Below are positions 9,235 to 16,896 of a stretch of 64,000 nucleotides of DNA, one piece after another; within the stretch, counting starts at the first letter, position 1; each line of letters starts with the position of its first letter. The stretch is from Bacillus sp. S/N-304-OC-R1 (GTDB taxonomy: Bacteria; Bacillota; Bacilli; Bacillales; Cytobacillaceae). The stretch is taken from positions 310,001 through 374,000 of the forward strand of contig NZ_JACWFE010000004.1 of assembly GCF_019749375.1 (NCBI RefSeq), written 5' to 3'. The notes under the pieces are model-generated. The model did not search any database. It was not told the DNA's origin and saw only the letters and a list, made by a program, of their open reading frames with translations. The position numbers and the translations under genes were made by a program.

Positions 9235-9280
9235 CCTCCTTAGTCGTTAATTCAATCAATAGTATTAACGACTAAGGAGG
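9235..9280. promoter_or_regulatory. Perfect 17-bp inverted repeat covering the yraG ribosome binding site
   Basis: CCTCCTTAGTCGTTAAT and its exact complement ATTAACGACTAAGGAGG, separated by 12 bases. In the yra mRNA the AGGAGG of yraG would be fully paired with CCTCCT. Read on the plus strand, the other arm supplies AAGGAGG to a short divergent frame. It could be a translational switch, an operator dyad, or both. Confidence 0.7.
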
Positions 9281-9286
9281 ACTTTA

Positions 9287-9367
9287 ATGTTTTTAAAAAT
9301 TTGTAAGTTATCCCAAATGGTTGATATATTCATAAAGTGGGGGAAATTCATTTATTGTGATGGGTGA
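9287..9367 (+). CDS. Possible 26-residue peptide divergent from yraG
   Basis: ATG six bases after AAGGAGG, then 26 codons (begins MFLKICKLSQMVDIF, ends CDG). It is amphipathic and Cys-containing with no recognised family. The ribosome binding site is the mirror arm of the inverted repeat that covers the yraG site, so the frame may be an accident of that symmetry. Confidence 0.3.
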   Translation: MFLKICKLSQMVDIFIKWGKFIYCDG

Positions 9368-9767
9368 GGATGCTTGTTGCGGTGTTCTTTTTTTGTAGCT
9401 AAAAAAATTTAACCTGAAACTATAGAATCCTGGTTTCTTAACTTTCTTATTTTTGTGTCTACTTGACAGGGTCACATCATCTTAATAAGGGTTTTTTATA
9501 TTAAAAAATGAATAATTCGATAAAGTGGTGTATACATACTTCTATGAACTAAATTTCCTAAAATGAATTAACCAATTTAGTTTTTTATATTCTTTATCAT
9601 TAATCATTTTTTTGTTTTGTATTTCAATTTCTGCCAAGCCCCTGTATGTTAAATGATGGTACCTAATTTCTTATGAAGTTAACTAGATAATCGATAATTG
9701 TTCCTTCTGGAATGTTTTGATAAAAAAAACAGATAATATTTTTAAACGTTTCAAGGAGATGAACCAA
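9368..9767. other. Intergenic region with terminator-like hairpin
   Basis: No gene recognised. AACTAAATT / AATTTAGTT (9547-9555 with 9574-9582) followed by TTTTT is a plausible intrinsic terminator on the plus strand, but no gene lies directly upstream of it. Confidence 0.4.
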
Positions 9768-9929
9768 ATGAGTTACCGTAATTATCTAGATGTTTTAGGC
9801 TTAAATATTCGTGCTCGTCATCATATTGAAAAAGAAAACCATGATCCTTTCAAAAATCCTATAATTCATAAACGATTAGATGGTCTGGAGATTGTACCAA
9901 TTGATAGGACTAGATTGTGGGGAAAATAA
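9768..9929 (+). CDS. Small protein of unknown function
   Basis: 53 residues (MSYRNYLDVLGLNIRARHH..., ending RTRLWGK), basic and His-containing, no membrane segment. The ATG lies 8 bases after AAGGAG; the frame is open 17 codons further upstream but without a site. A dispersed repeat with a terminator follows 50 bases downstream, as for most genes in this zone. Family not recognised. Confidence 0.6.
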   Translation: MSYRNYLDVLGLNIRARHHIEKENHDPFKNPIIHKRLDGLEIVPIDRTRLWGK

Positions 9930-9976
9930 TTATCCCTTAAAAACATTTCAAGCAACCCCACAAATCAATTTCAGTG

Positions 9977-10130
9977 TTATTCCATAATCGGGCGCAATTC
10001 TTGAAGAGGAATTGTGCTTTTTTTCAGTAATCGGGCCAGATTGTTAAATAAAATCTAGATATCTAGGTAAAAGTTTAGGCAAGATTGTGAAACTTTGTAC
10101 TTAAAGTAACGGAGCAGGTTAATTGAAGAA
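9977..10130 (+). repeat. Dispersed palindromic repeat, full composite copy
   Basis: TTATTCCATAATCGGGCGC, hairpin GCGCAATTC / GAATTGTGC with seven T, CGGGCCAGATTGTTAAATAA, then CTAGATATCTAGG palindrome, GATTGTGAAAC...TACTTAAAGTAACGG and GCAGGTTAATTGAAGAA. One of the best examples of the two-module form. Confidence 0.85.
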
Positions 10131-10295
10131 GACAGTAAATCGTAGAATTCATCTAATTTTTTTGAGCAGTATTACATAAATATTACTATATGCAAAATAA
10201 CAGCCAAGAAAACACGAATAATAGGTAAACGTCTATTCCTCTTTAAACATGGACACATACACTATTTTTGAAACAATTTGAGGAGGAGATAAAAA

Positions 10296-10448
10296 ATGGA
10301 AAGACAATTCTTTGGCGGTATGGGTTATGGAGGCTATCCTGGTTACGGTATGGGATACGGAGGTTATCCTGGTTATGGCATGGGCATGGGTTATGGAGGC
10401 TATCCTTTCCACCACCACCTCCATGGATTCCATCATGGCTGTTGTTAA
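10296..10448 (+). CDS. Gly/Tyr-rich 50-residue protein, coat-like
   Basis: Starts MERQFFGG, then two exact copies of YGGYPGYGMG and a third partial one, then a His-rich tail (FHHHLHGFHHG) ending in Cys-Cys. AGGAGGAG precedes the ATG by 8 bases. Composition (Gly, Tyr, Pro, His, terminal Cys) is like small spore-coat or cross-linked surface proteins of bacilli; this is inference from composition. It is flanked on both sides by dispersed repeats. Confidence 0.75.
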   Translation: MERQFFGGMGYGGYPGYGMGYGGYPGYGMGMGYGGYPFHHHLHGFHHGCC

Positions 10449-10599
10449 CCTACAAAAAGTATATTACCCTGGAGCGATGTCTTATCGGTTTTAATCTTTA
10501 CATGTATTTTAAGTAATAATCTATTAATAACTCCAATCACGAATTAGGTTAGAGAGTTTTCTAAATTTTCATTTGGATTGGTCCTTATTCCACTAAACG

Positions 10600-10676
10600 T
10601 GCAAGAGTTTAACAAGGGGCTGCGGCGGCGGCTCTTTTTCTTGTTCCGCTAATGGAGCAGGTTAGTGCAATAACGC
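10600..10676 (+). repeat. Dispersed repeat, short GC-rich variant
   Basis: GTTTAACAAGGGGCTGC, GC-rich hairpin around GGCTGCGGCGGCGGCTC with CTTTTTC, then CGCTAATGGAGCAGGTTAGT and GCAATAA. Same frame as the other repeats but a different hairpin. Confidence 0.65.
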
Positions 10677-10760
10677 AAACGGTGAAACCTTTATTAGCTG
10701 TACTCGTAGTCTTATATATAAGTGATTGCAATTATACAATGAAATTGTGAGGGTTGGAAT

Positions 10761-11288
10761 ATGGAAAAGGGAAGGAACTATTTATCTTTTGTATTGCTAA
10801 TACTAATATTTGCATTGTCGGCTTGTACTCAAAGCCCTGATTTCGAGTTATATGAAGGTAAATCTTTAAGAATAGCAGTAGTTGGGGAACCACCAGAAGT
10901 GAAAGAAGAACAGGTTACTTTCAATGAAATTTCTTTCGATAGTCTGACAGGCGAGGAAATAGGCTCGTATGATGCCATTTTTATTACAGAAGAAAATCTT
11001 CCTCAAGCATCTGAAAGCAATTATGCAAATATTTATTTAGAATCAACTATTCCGTTCTTTTTTATATCAGCTAATAGCCTTATCCCTTTTACCGAAAAAG
11101 AAACAGAATTTAATAAGTCTTGGAGTTGGACTGCTGGCATTAGCTATGCTGTTGGGGTTATTACCTCAAAAGAAGATAAATCGTCAAAGAGTTGGGGCTT
11201 TGGATTATATAATGATAAAAAAACTGATGAAAACATAAAAGAGGTATATTCAAGAATTTTTGAAACAATTGAAGGACTGAGTCATTAA
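10761..11288 (+). CDS. Lipoprotein of unknown function
   Basis: 175 residues. Signal peptide with lipobox LSAC (Cys22), then a soluble domain starting SLRIAVVGEPPEVKEE, with a Rossmann-like SYDAIFITEENL. Many bacilli carry lone lipoproteins with this look; no catalytic residues were recognised. GAGGG site before ATG. Transcript ends at a repeat-type hairpin. Confidence 0.75.
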   Translation: MEKGRNYLSFVLLILIFALSACTQSPDFELYEGKSLRIAVVGEPPEVKEEQVTFNEISFDSLTGEEIGSYDAIFITEENLPQASESNYANIYLESTIPFFFISANSLIPFTEKETEFNKSWSWTAGISYAVGVITSKEDKSSKSWGFGLYNDKKTDENIKEVYSRIFETIEGLSH

Positions 11289-11312
11289 AAATTCTTTAGT
11301 AATCATTCTCCG

Positions 11313-11391
11313 ATTGAACTAACGGAATGCTATTTTTCAAGAAGGAGAATGGCTTTTTCTTATTGAAGTAAAGAGCAGGTTAGTTCAATAT
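11313..11391 (+). repeat. Dispersed repeat with near-perfect terminal inverted repeats
   Basis: ATTGAACTAAC at the left and GTTAGTTCAAT at the right are exact inverted copies; between them AATGCTATTTTTC...GGAGAATGGCTTTTTCTT (weak hairpin plus T-run) and TTGAAGTAAAGAGCAG. Confidence 0.75.
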
Positions 11392-11495
11392 TATTAATAG
11401 ATTTGGAACTTTTACCAATATATAAAGTCATACTATACGTATGGAGAATTGTTGTCGAATGTGCAATTTATTTTTGAAAGGGGAATTTAGAAGTA

Positions 11496-11846
11496 ATGAA
11501 AAAAGCTATGATTTCAGGAATTGTATTTTGTTCAATCCTGTTAGTTGGATGTAATACAACCAAGGTATTAGAAAGCCAAGTAGTAGTTTCTCAGAGAGAT
11601 GGGGGAAATGATGGAATATCAAATTTAATATCCGAATTAAAAAATGAAATAATAGTATCTATTACAGAGCAAACGGAACTTGATGGTGATTCACTAGCAA
11701 TAATGATAGATGGTGGTACTGATGAATTAACAGTTTCAGTAGGTTTCCCGAAGGATGCAAAAATTGATGATACGTTGATTCAACAAATAGTTGAAGATTC
11801 TATTAAGAATGTTTCTGAAACAGAAACAATTAGGAAGAAAAAATGA
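11496..11846 (+). CDS. Small lipoprotein of unknown function
   Basis: 116 residues with signal peptide and lipobox LVGC (Cys19). The mature part is acidic, with a predicted helix (ISNLISELKNEIIVSITEQT) and a strand-rich stretch. An AAGGGG lies upstream at rather long spacing. No family recognised. Confidence 0.65.
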   Translation: MKKAMISGIVFCSILLVGCNTTKVLESQVVVSQRDGGNDGISNLISELKNEIIVSITEQTELDGDSLAIMIDGGTDELTVSVGFPKDAKIDDTLIQQIVEDSIKNVSETETIRKKK

Positions 11847-11930
11847 AAATAAAAATAAAGATTGAGAAATACTAACAGTGAAGTTCTTAAAGAATACAAA
11901 CAGTCTTAAAAATAAAGTAGTTTCCTAAGT

Positions 11931-12046
11931 ATGTGAATAAATGTACTTAAACAGGGGCTTTAGTTCAATAACGATCTTCAACAATCGAGCGCTTATCTGA
12001 AATAGGGAAAAGCGTCATTCTTTACGAAATGGGCCGGAATAGTGTG
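11931..12046 (+). repeat. Dispersed palindromic repeat upstream of CxxC gene, copy A
   Basis: TATGTGAATAAATGTACTTAAACA module, GGGGCTTTAGTTCAATAACG lead, TTCAACAATCGAGCGC, hairpin GCGCTTATC...AAAAGCGTC and TTTACGAAATGGGCCGG. From CAATCG onward it is the start of a segment repeated almost identically at 21.19 kb. Confidence 0.85.
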
Positions 12047-12058
12047 GTGGTGTATTCA

Positions 12059-12349
12059 ATGCAAAAGTGTAAGAACTGTAACACGCAATTTAGTTGGAGT
12101 AATATATATAAATCTTTATGGTGGGCGTATAAACCAATTGAATGTGAAAACTGTAATACTGAACATAGAATAACAGTTCTTGGAAGGTTAATATTTGTAT
12201 CTTTGACTATCATACCAATGCTGATGTTTGGATATTTTTTTTCACCCTTTGATAATGCTTTTGCAACAATGGGTGTAGGGATTGCTATTTTAATAATCGG
12301 TTCTCTTTTTACACCATATTTTGTTAAATACAAAAAGCTAGCTCAGTAA
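12059..12349 (+). CDS. CxxC-20-CxxC zinc-ribbon membrane protein (TIGR04104-like)
   Basis: 96 residues. Two CxxC pairs, CKNC at the N-terminus and CENC about 21 residues later, with a conserved aromatic stretch (FSW...SLWW) between, then two membrane segments (LIFVSLTIIPMLMFGYFF and MGVGIAILIIGSLF) and a basic tail. This matches the small Firmicutes family named for its CXXC-20-CXXC pattern; function unknown, zinc binding inferred. The ATG used puts the first CxxC at residues 4-7, as usual. A frameshifted duplicate lies 9.2 kb downstream. Repeats flank it. Confidence 0.85.
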   Translation: MQKCKNCNTQFSWSNIYKSLWWAYKPIECENCNTEHRITVLGRLIFVSLTIIPMLMFGYFFSPFDNAFATMGVGIAILIIGSLFTPYFVKYKKLAQ

Positions 12350-12397
12350 TCATAATTCAACTAAAACAGTAATAAGCTACTCAGTTATTCCATTAAA

Positions 12398-12420
12398 CCA
12401 GCCAATAGTTGTCAACATTT
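12398..12420 (-). promoter_or_regulatory. IS110 right end with outward -35
   Basis: Read on the transposase strand, TTGACA lies 12 bases before the element end (GGCTGG). The left end carries TATTAT (14006-14011). In a circle that keeps one core dinucleotide the two would be 16 bases apart, an almost consensus promoter aimed at the leader. Confidence 0.65.
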
Positions 12421-12528
12421 TTCAATAAAAATATTAAAAATATCATGTTATACTAAATTTGTGCATACCAAATAACCGTCCAAATACTATATTTGGAAAG
12501 TCATGGCCCACTTGGCTAAATTGTTTAA

Positions 12529-13764
12529 TCAAGCTAAATCTAGGAAAGAAGTTTTGCTTTTTAATAGGGCATAAATCCAATGTAAGAGTTTGTTTGCACA
12601 AGCTATTACAGCTACTCTAAATGGTTTTCCTTCCTCCCGTTTTTTATCATAAAACGCTCGTAATCTCTTATTACGAGGAAGGATTTCATCCGTTGTTTTC
12701 TGTTTGCGACAGTCACGAATAGCACATTTAACAGCCATATATAAAGCTTGCCGTAGTCTGCTAGAGCCTCTTTTGGTAATTCGATTGTAAGTACCTTTGA
12801 ATGTGCCAGATTCAAAAACACTTGGATCAAGACCGGCAAATGCCACTAGTTTCTTAGGATGATTAAACCTTTCAATTTCCCCAATTTCAGAAATAATCGT
12901 GGCAGCGATTTTTTCACCGATACCGGGAATTGATCGGATAATCTTAGATTCTTCAATACTTTTTGCTAAAGCATCTATCTCATTTTCAAGCATGGATAGA
13001 TGTTTTTTGTGTTCAAAGAGCATATTAATATACATATCTAAGCTTAGGGCAAGACTAGAGTATAAAGTCTCCTTAAAAGGGTTTTGAGCTGCGGCATTAA
13101 TTAACTTTTCAGCCTGTTTATTTGCCCATTGCAATGAACGAGTATTGCAGAATTCTTTTATTTTAGTTGCTAATATTTCAGTATCAGCTTTCAAGACTTC
13201 TTCTGACGTAGGGAAGCTTTGTAATGTTTTTAAAGAAACATCCGAATATAAGTCTCCAAAAACCTTACTATATTCAGGAAAAATTTGATCCAAGACTGCC
13301 TGAAATTGTAGTTTGGTTTGTACAAACATGCCAGTAATATTATCGTGCTGTCTCGTAAGATGACGCAAGTTCGTAAGTTGGATACCACGCTTTTTATAAG
13401 GCTCTAAATCCTCTTTATAATACAGCTCGCAGAGATGATTGGCATCAATGATATCTGTTTTTACCTTTCGCAAACTAGAACTTTTTGCTTTATAAGAGAT
13501 GAGTGGATTGACGATAATGATTAAATAGCCTTTGTCCTCAAAATATTGAACAATAGGTGTGTGATAATGACCCGTTGATTCCATTACAAGAGGGGGCCGT
13601 TCTCCTGAAGTATGTTCTACCTCTTTAATAAAATCTAATAAACTAGCTAACCCATCAAGATCATGTTTTACTTTGAAACTTTTCTTGTAGGGCTTCTTTC
13701 TTTCCAAATATGCTTGAACCTGACTTTCACCTTTTGCCACATCCAGACCAACGACTGGATTCAT
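12529..13764 (-). CDS. IS110-family DEDD transposase/recombinase
   Basis: 411 residues, apparently intact. RuvC-like N-terminal domain with Asp8 (GLDVAK), Glu62 (VMESTGHY), Asp104 and Asp107 (KTDIIDANH); long coiled-coil middle; C-terminal Transposase_20 domain (SIPGIGEKIAATIISEIGEI, LVAFAGLDP) with the candidate catalytic Ser319 in ESG. Strong AAGGAGG before ATG. IS110 enzymes insert without terminal repeats and are guided by an RNA made from the non-coding end; the long leader here is upstream of the gene, as in the IS110 rather than the IS1111 subgroup. Confidence 0.95.
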   Translation of the reverse strand: MNPVVGLDVAKGESQVQAYLERKKPYKKSFKVKHDLDGLASLLDFIKEVEHTSGERPPLVMESTGHYHTPIVQYFEDKGYLIIIVNPLISYKAKSSSLRKVKTDIIDANHLCELYYKEDLEPYKKRGIQLTNLRHLTRQHDNITGMFVQTKLQFQAVLDQIFPEYSKVFGDLYSDVSLKTLQSFPTSEEVLKADTEILATKIKEFCNTRSLQWANKQAEKLINAAAQNPFKETLYSSLALSLDMYINMLFEHKKHLSMLENEIDALAKSIEESKIIRSIPGIGEKIAATIISEIGEIERFNHPKKLVAFAGLDPSVFESGTFKGTYNRITKRGSSRLRQALYMAVKCAIRDCRKQKTTDEILPRNKRLRAFYDKKREEGKPFRVAVIACANKLLHWIYALLKSKTSFLDLA

Positions 13765-13839
13765 TAAAATTCCTCCTTCAATAATATAATTGCCGGTAAC
13801 CCCTAAATCCTCCTTATAGTGTCATAGCTTCGCTTGTTA

Positions 13840-14003
13840 TACGAGATCATTGTCCCAACCAGCCTCAAACATGTTTCTACAAGTAGGGGGCGAACTGTTT
13901 TGCGGACGGAGTCTTAGCCCCACGGGCGCGAACGTTCTACCCCGGCTACCGTTATCATATATCGATATAAAAAAGGTCAACCAGAAATATTTTCTGGATG
14001 GTC
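13840..14003 (-). ncRNA. Candidate IS110 bridge RNA
   Basis: The leader is GC-rich and foldable in an otherwise AT-rich region. On the transposase strand: CCAGAAA / TTTCTGG stem-loop, then a helix made of GTAG, GGGG and GAAC pairing with GTTC, CCCC and CTAC, enclosing a loop that contains GCGCCC. The target in the same orientation reads GCGCCC immediately before the TT core. GGCTGGTT occurs both in the leader (about 13857-13864) and at the element's right end. Extent is approximate; transcription is inferred from the junction promoter. Confidence 0.5.
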
Positions 14004-14013
14004 TTATAATACG

Positions 14014-14170
14014 AAGGGCGCAATTCTTAAAAAGGAATTGTGCCTTATTCAATAATAGGGCCAATTAATGGAATAAGACTCTCCTAAATTAAAAAGGGGT
14101 TTTATATTAATATTGGTGAATTTGTGAAACATTGTAATTAAGAAAAAGTGGCAGGTTAGTGGAAAAAGAA
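14014..14170 (+). repeat. Dispersed palindromic repeat, right part split off by IS110
   Basis: AGGGCGCAATTCTTAAAAAGG, GAATTGTGCC, TTCAATAATAGGGCCAATTAA, GGAATAAGACT, then ATTTGTGAAACATTGTAATTAAG and GGCAGGTTAGTGGAAAAAG. The AAAAAGG and AATAATAGGG variants are shared only with the copy at 21.6 kb, showing that the two are duplicates. Confidence 0.85.
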
Positions 14171-14237
14171 GGAAAAATGTTCGTGGTTGTCTAAATATGT
14201 TTCTTAGAAAAAATATAGTGTTTTTTTGGAGGAGACT

Positions 14238-14693
14238 ATGGGATATATTGAAGATTTACGCAAGGTTTTTGGAAATCAACCTCTAATATTAGTTGGAGTT
14301 GCGGTAGCTGTAATAAACCAAAAAGGAGAATTATTATTACAAAAACGAAGCGATGGACTTTGGGGAGTTCCTGGTGGATTTATTGAATTAGGAGAATCTA
14401 CTGAAGAAGCAGGAAGAAGAGAAGTCTTAGAGGAAACAGGAATTGAAATTGGTAAACTGGATTTAGTAGGTGTATTTTCAGGAAAACAGCATTTTGTTAA
14501 ATTACCAAACGGTGATGAATTCTATCCTGTTACTATCGCATATATTTCAAAGGAAATTAAAGGTGGAGTTCTTAAAGCTGATGGTCAAGAAACTAGTGAA
14601 GCTAAGTTCTTTAAAGCAAATGAGTTACCAGAAGGACTAAATCCTTTAATAAAAAATCTTATCAAACAATATTCGCTGTCTTTTTCACAATAA
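14238..14693 (+). CDS. NUDIX hydrolase
   Basis: 151 residues. Complete Nudix box from Gly47 to Ile69 (G-x5-E-x7-REVLEETGI) preceded by GVAVAVINQKGELLLQKR. Similar to the common Bacillus NUDIX proteins that cleave nucleoside diphosphates linked to other groups. The ATG is chosen for GGAGGAG five bases upstream. Stand-alone gene between two repeats. Confidence 0.9.
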   Translation: MGYIEDLRKVFGNQPLILVGVAVAVINQKGELLLQKRSDGLWGVPGGFIELGESTEEAGRREVLEETGIEIGKLDLVGVFSGKQHFVKLPNGDEFYPVTIAYISKEIKGGVLKADGQETSEAKFFKANELPEGLNPLIKNLIKQYSLSFSQ

Positions 14694-14702
14694 GAAATAA
14701 CA

Positions 14703-14790
14703 ATATTGTGCAGAAGTGTACTTAAAGTAACAGGGGCAAGAGTTAGAAAGCGAGGAGCGCCAGGTCGTCCTTTTTTCTATTGAACAAACG
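14703..14790 (+). repeat. Dispersed repeat variant with terminator
   Basis: ATTGTGCAGAAGTGTACTTAA and AGTAACAGGGGCAAGAGTTAG, then GCGAGGAGCGCCAGGTCGTCC with TTTTTTC and TATTGAACAA. The 270 bases between this and the next gene show no gene. Confidence 0.6.
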
Positions 14791-15058
14791 AAATTTTGGT
14801 TTAACAAGTTTTTTTATTTAATTTAAATACTCTTGCAGTCGTCTGAAAAGGAGAAATTTCTCCCTTTCTAAGAGACCCATTAGCCAAATAAACCGTTCAT
14901 ACCAAAGCACTTGGAGAAGGTCTATTTTGCTGAAGAATAAATATTATTTCTAAATTTGAATGTAATTATTAGACAGCTTAATTGGCTATTTTATAGTAAA
15001 TTGTTATACTTTACCCAAATAATGTAATTCATACAATGACTTAAGGGGAATCTAAAAA

Positions 15059-16290
15059 TTGAGAAATGTTTATTGGGTTTTGGCGGGTATCTTAGTATCT
15101 CTATTGATAAATGCTTTTATTTTAGAAACGAATATCTATAAACAATATAATGATTTTATCAACGACTTAATATTTTTGTTTATTGGATTATATTTATTAT
15201 ATTTTCATTTTACAAAAAGACTAAAAGGCTTTATTTTGTTCACTTTTCCAATTATCTTATTCTGTTTAACACCTATGATATCAACGATGCTGAGTAATTT
15301 TTTTAAGGATAACTATACTCTGTTTTCTATTTTTGCAAACTCCCTATCTTGTATTTTATGGAGCTTCATTCTTTTAAAATTAACAGACAAAGTTACTTTT
15401 GATCTAAAAGCTAGTAGTAAAAGTGTTATCGTGTCTCTTTCATCAATTATTATTCTTTTTGCTTTTCTTAGTATATTTTTTAATACATATCAGACACCCA
15501 TTGTGAATGCAGCGAAAATACTACGGGAATATTCACACGGTTTACTAAATTTCGATTTGTTAATAAATGCAAGCTTGTTTCTAATCGTTTCATTTATATT
15601 ATTTTTAATCATTCCATCTCGTTTATTCAAGAGGGTGATTCATGAGGTAGTCCATTTAGATAAAATAAAAGTAGGATTTGTCTATTTACTAATCATTTAT
15701 TTAATTTCTAATGGTTTTGTTCTTGGAGTAGAACTGCTTTCAAACCAACCGCTTTCTAGCTTGATAGCAGATGCAGGCATTTTAAATTTAGTTGGCTCAT
15801 TTGTAGGGTTGCTATTTGGGTCGCTCTCTTTGAGGAAGCAATGTTTAGACTTTTTTTACCCGTCTTCCTTGTAATACTTTTAAGTAATTACTTTAAAAGA
15901 AAGCATGCAATCTTCCTTACTATGTTAATAAGCTCGGTATTATTTGCTTTTGTTCATACAATAACTGGTTTTGGTGGCTTTGAACAACTAAATTATGAAG
16001 AGGCTATTAATCGTCTTTTTGGGTTATTTTTAATGGGGCAAATATTTATTTATCTATATATAGTAACAAAAAATTTATGGATACCCATTATAGTACATGC
16101 ACTTAATAATTATGGACTTCCATTATTTTTATTTGTTGATTTTTCTAATTATTCATTTGTAAATGTAATTTGGGTAATTGTGTTTACTTCAATTATTTTA
16201 ATTCAGAATCAAAGTAAAACTTCAAGTTATAAAGAAAACATATTAACACCAAATTCAATGATAAATGAGGATGGTAAAGCTGTTAACTAA
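15059..16290 (+). pseudogene. CPBP-family intramembrane protease, frameshifted
   Basis: TTG-initiated reading frame of 271 codons with about eight membrane segments, which ends prematurely just before the active site. In the next frame it continues VALFEEAMFR (the EExxxR motif), FAFVHTITGF (second motif) and IVHALNNYG (HxxxN motif). One missing T near 15818 (TTTGG for TTTTGG) would restore LLFWVALFEE. All catalytic motifs lie after the break. CPBP proteins (CAAX protease/bacteriocin-processing) are membrane peptidases or immunity proteins. Confidence 0.85.
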
Positions 16291-16433
16291 CCAAACGGGG
16301 ATATTTACATAAAGGGTGGTATAATCATTTTCAGAGTTTATTTTTATTCGAAAATTTGTAAAATCATATATTTAAGCTAACTGATGTTAGTTTAACTGGG
16401 GATAACTGGTTTTTAGATTCGAGGATAATTGAA

Positions 16434-16512
16434 GTTATTCCATTAAAGGGCGCTTTTCTTAAATAAGGAAAACGTCTTTCCTCATGAAATGGGCCATTAT
16501 GTGAAAAAGGAC
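16434..16512 (+). repeat. Dispersed palindromic repeat with terminator hairpin
   Basis: GTTATTCCATTAAAGGGCGC, hairpin GCGCTTTTC / GAAAACGTC, CTTTCCTC, ATGAAATGGGCCATTATGTG. It follows the broken CPBP gene. Confidence 0.85.
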
Positions 16513-16575
16513 TAAGGGTCTGGAATGAAGAATAAATATCAGTATATGGGCGGTTAGCAGTGTGGGGGTGGTATC

Positions 16576-16656
16576 TTGAAACGCATTCTCATCGGCATTT
16601 TGATGGTAATAGTTATCCTTATGGCTATGTATTTATTGACTACTCCTAAGGTGTAA
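16576..16656 (+). CDS. 26-residue single-span membrane peptide
   Basis: TTG start after GGGGGTGG; begins MKRILIGILMVIVILM and ends with TTPKV after one hydrophobic helix. It occupies the whole space between two dispersed repeats, like the 25-residue peptide at 37.4 kb. Function unknown. Confidence 0.45.
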   Translation: MKRILIGILMVIVILMAMYLLTTPKV

Positions 16657-16679
16657 ACAGTATCTACTTATTCATGAAT

Positions 16680-16742
16680 AGGGCGCAATTCCGTAACAAG
16701 ATTTGTGTTATTTCATTATGTTTTAGGGCTTTGGTTGAATTA
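16680..16742 (+). repeat. Degenerate dispersed repeat
   Basis: AGGGCGCAATTCCGTAACAAG and ATTTGTGTTATTTC, then TAGGGCTTTGGTTGAAT. The hairpin is decayed but the frame of the family is recognisable. Confidence 0.55.
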
Positions 16743-16896
16743 CCCCTTATAAATGAATTAGATATATATGTTAAATTGACAAGCGGAATAACAAAAAACT
16801 TTTTCATTAAAGGTCGGTATTTTTGAAGCACTCTGTGAAGATATGGGGGTATTTTGATCTGAAACTAAACAGTGAAGAGGAAAAGACATTCGAAAA

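Larger units (their letters stand above)
12398..14013 (-). mobile_element. Intact IS110-family insertion sequence inside a dispersed repeat
   Basis: The uninterrupted repeat at 21.59-21.62 kb reads TTATTCCATTAAAGGGCGC. Here TTATTCCATTAAA ends at 12397 and AAGGGCGCAATTC resumes at 14014, so the inserted segment is about 1616 bp with AA at both junctions, as expected for an IS110 core dinucleotide. It has no terminal inverted repeats. Contents: transposase, a 130-base right end and a structured 250-base left leader. Confidence 0.85.

Noticed and set aside
10310-10410. Short tandem repeats resembling a CRISPR or VNTR
   Set aside because: The periodicity is that of the YGGYPGYGMG codons in the Gly/Tyr-rich gene; there are no spacers.
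12059-12349. CxxC gene as a zinc-finger transcription factor
   Set aside because: It has two membrane segments and no DNA-binding domain; the family is a small membrane protein of unknown role.
13837-14068. Open frames of about 70 codons across the IS110 leader on both strands
   Set aside because: They lie in structured non-coding sequence, cross the element boundary, and lack ribosome binding sites.
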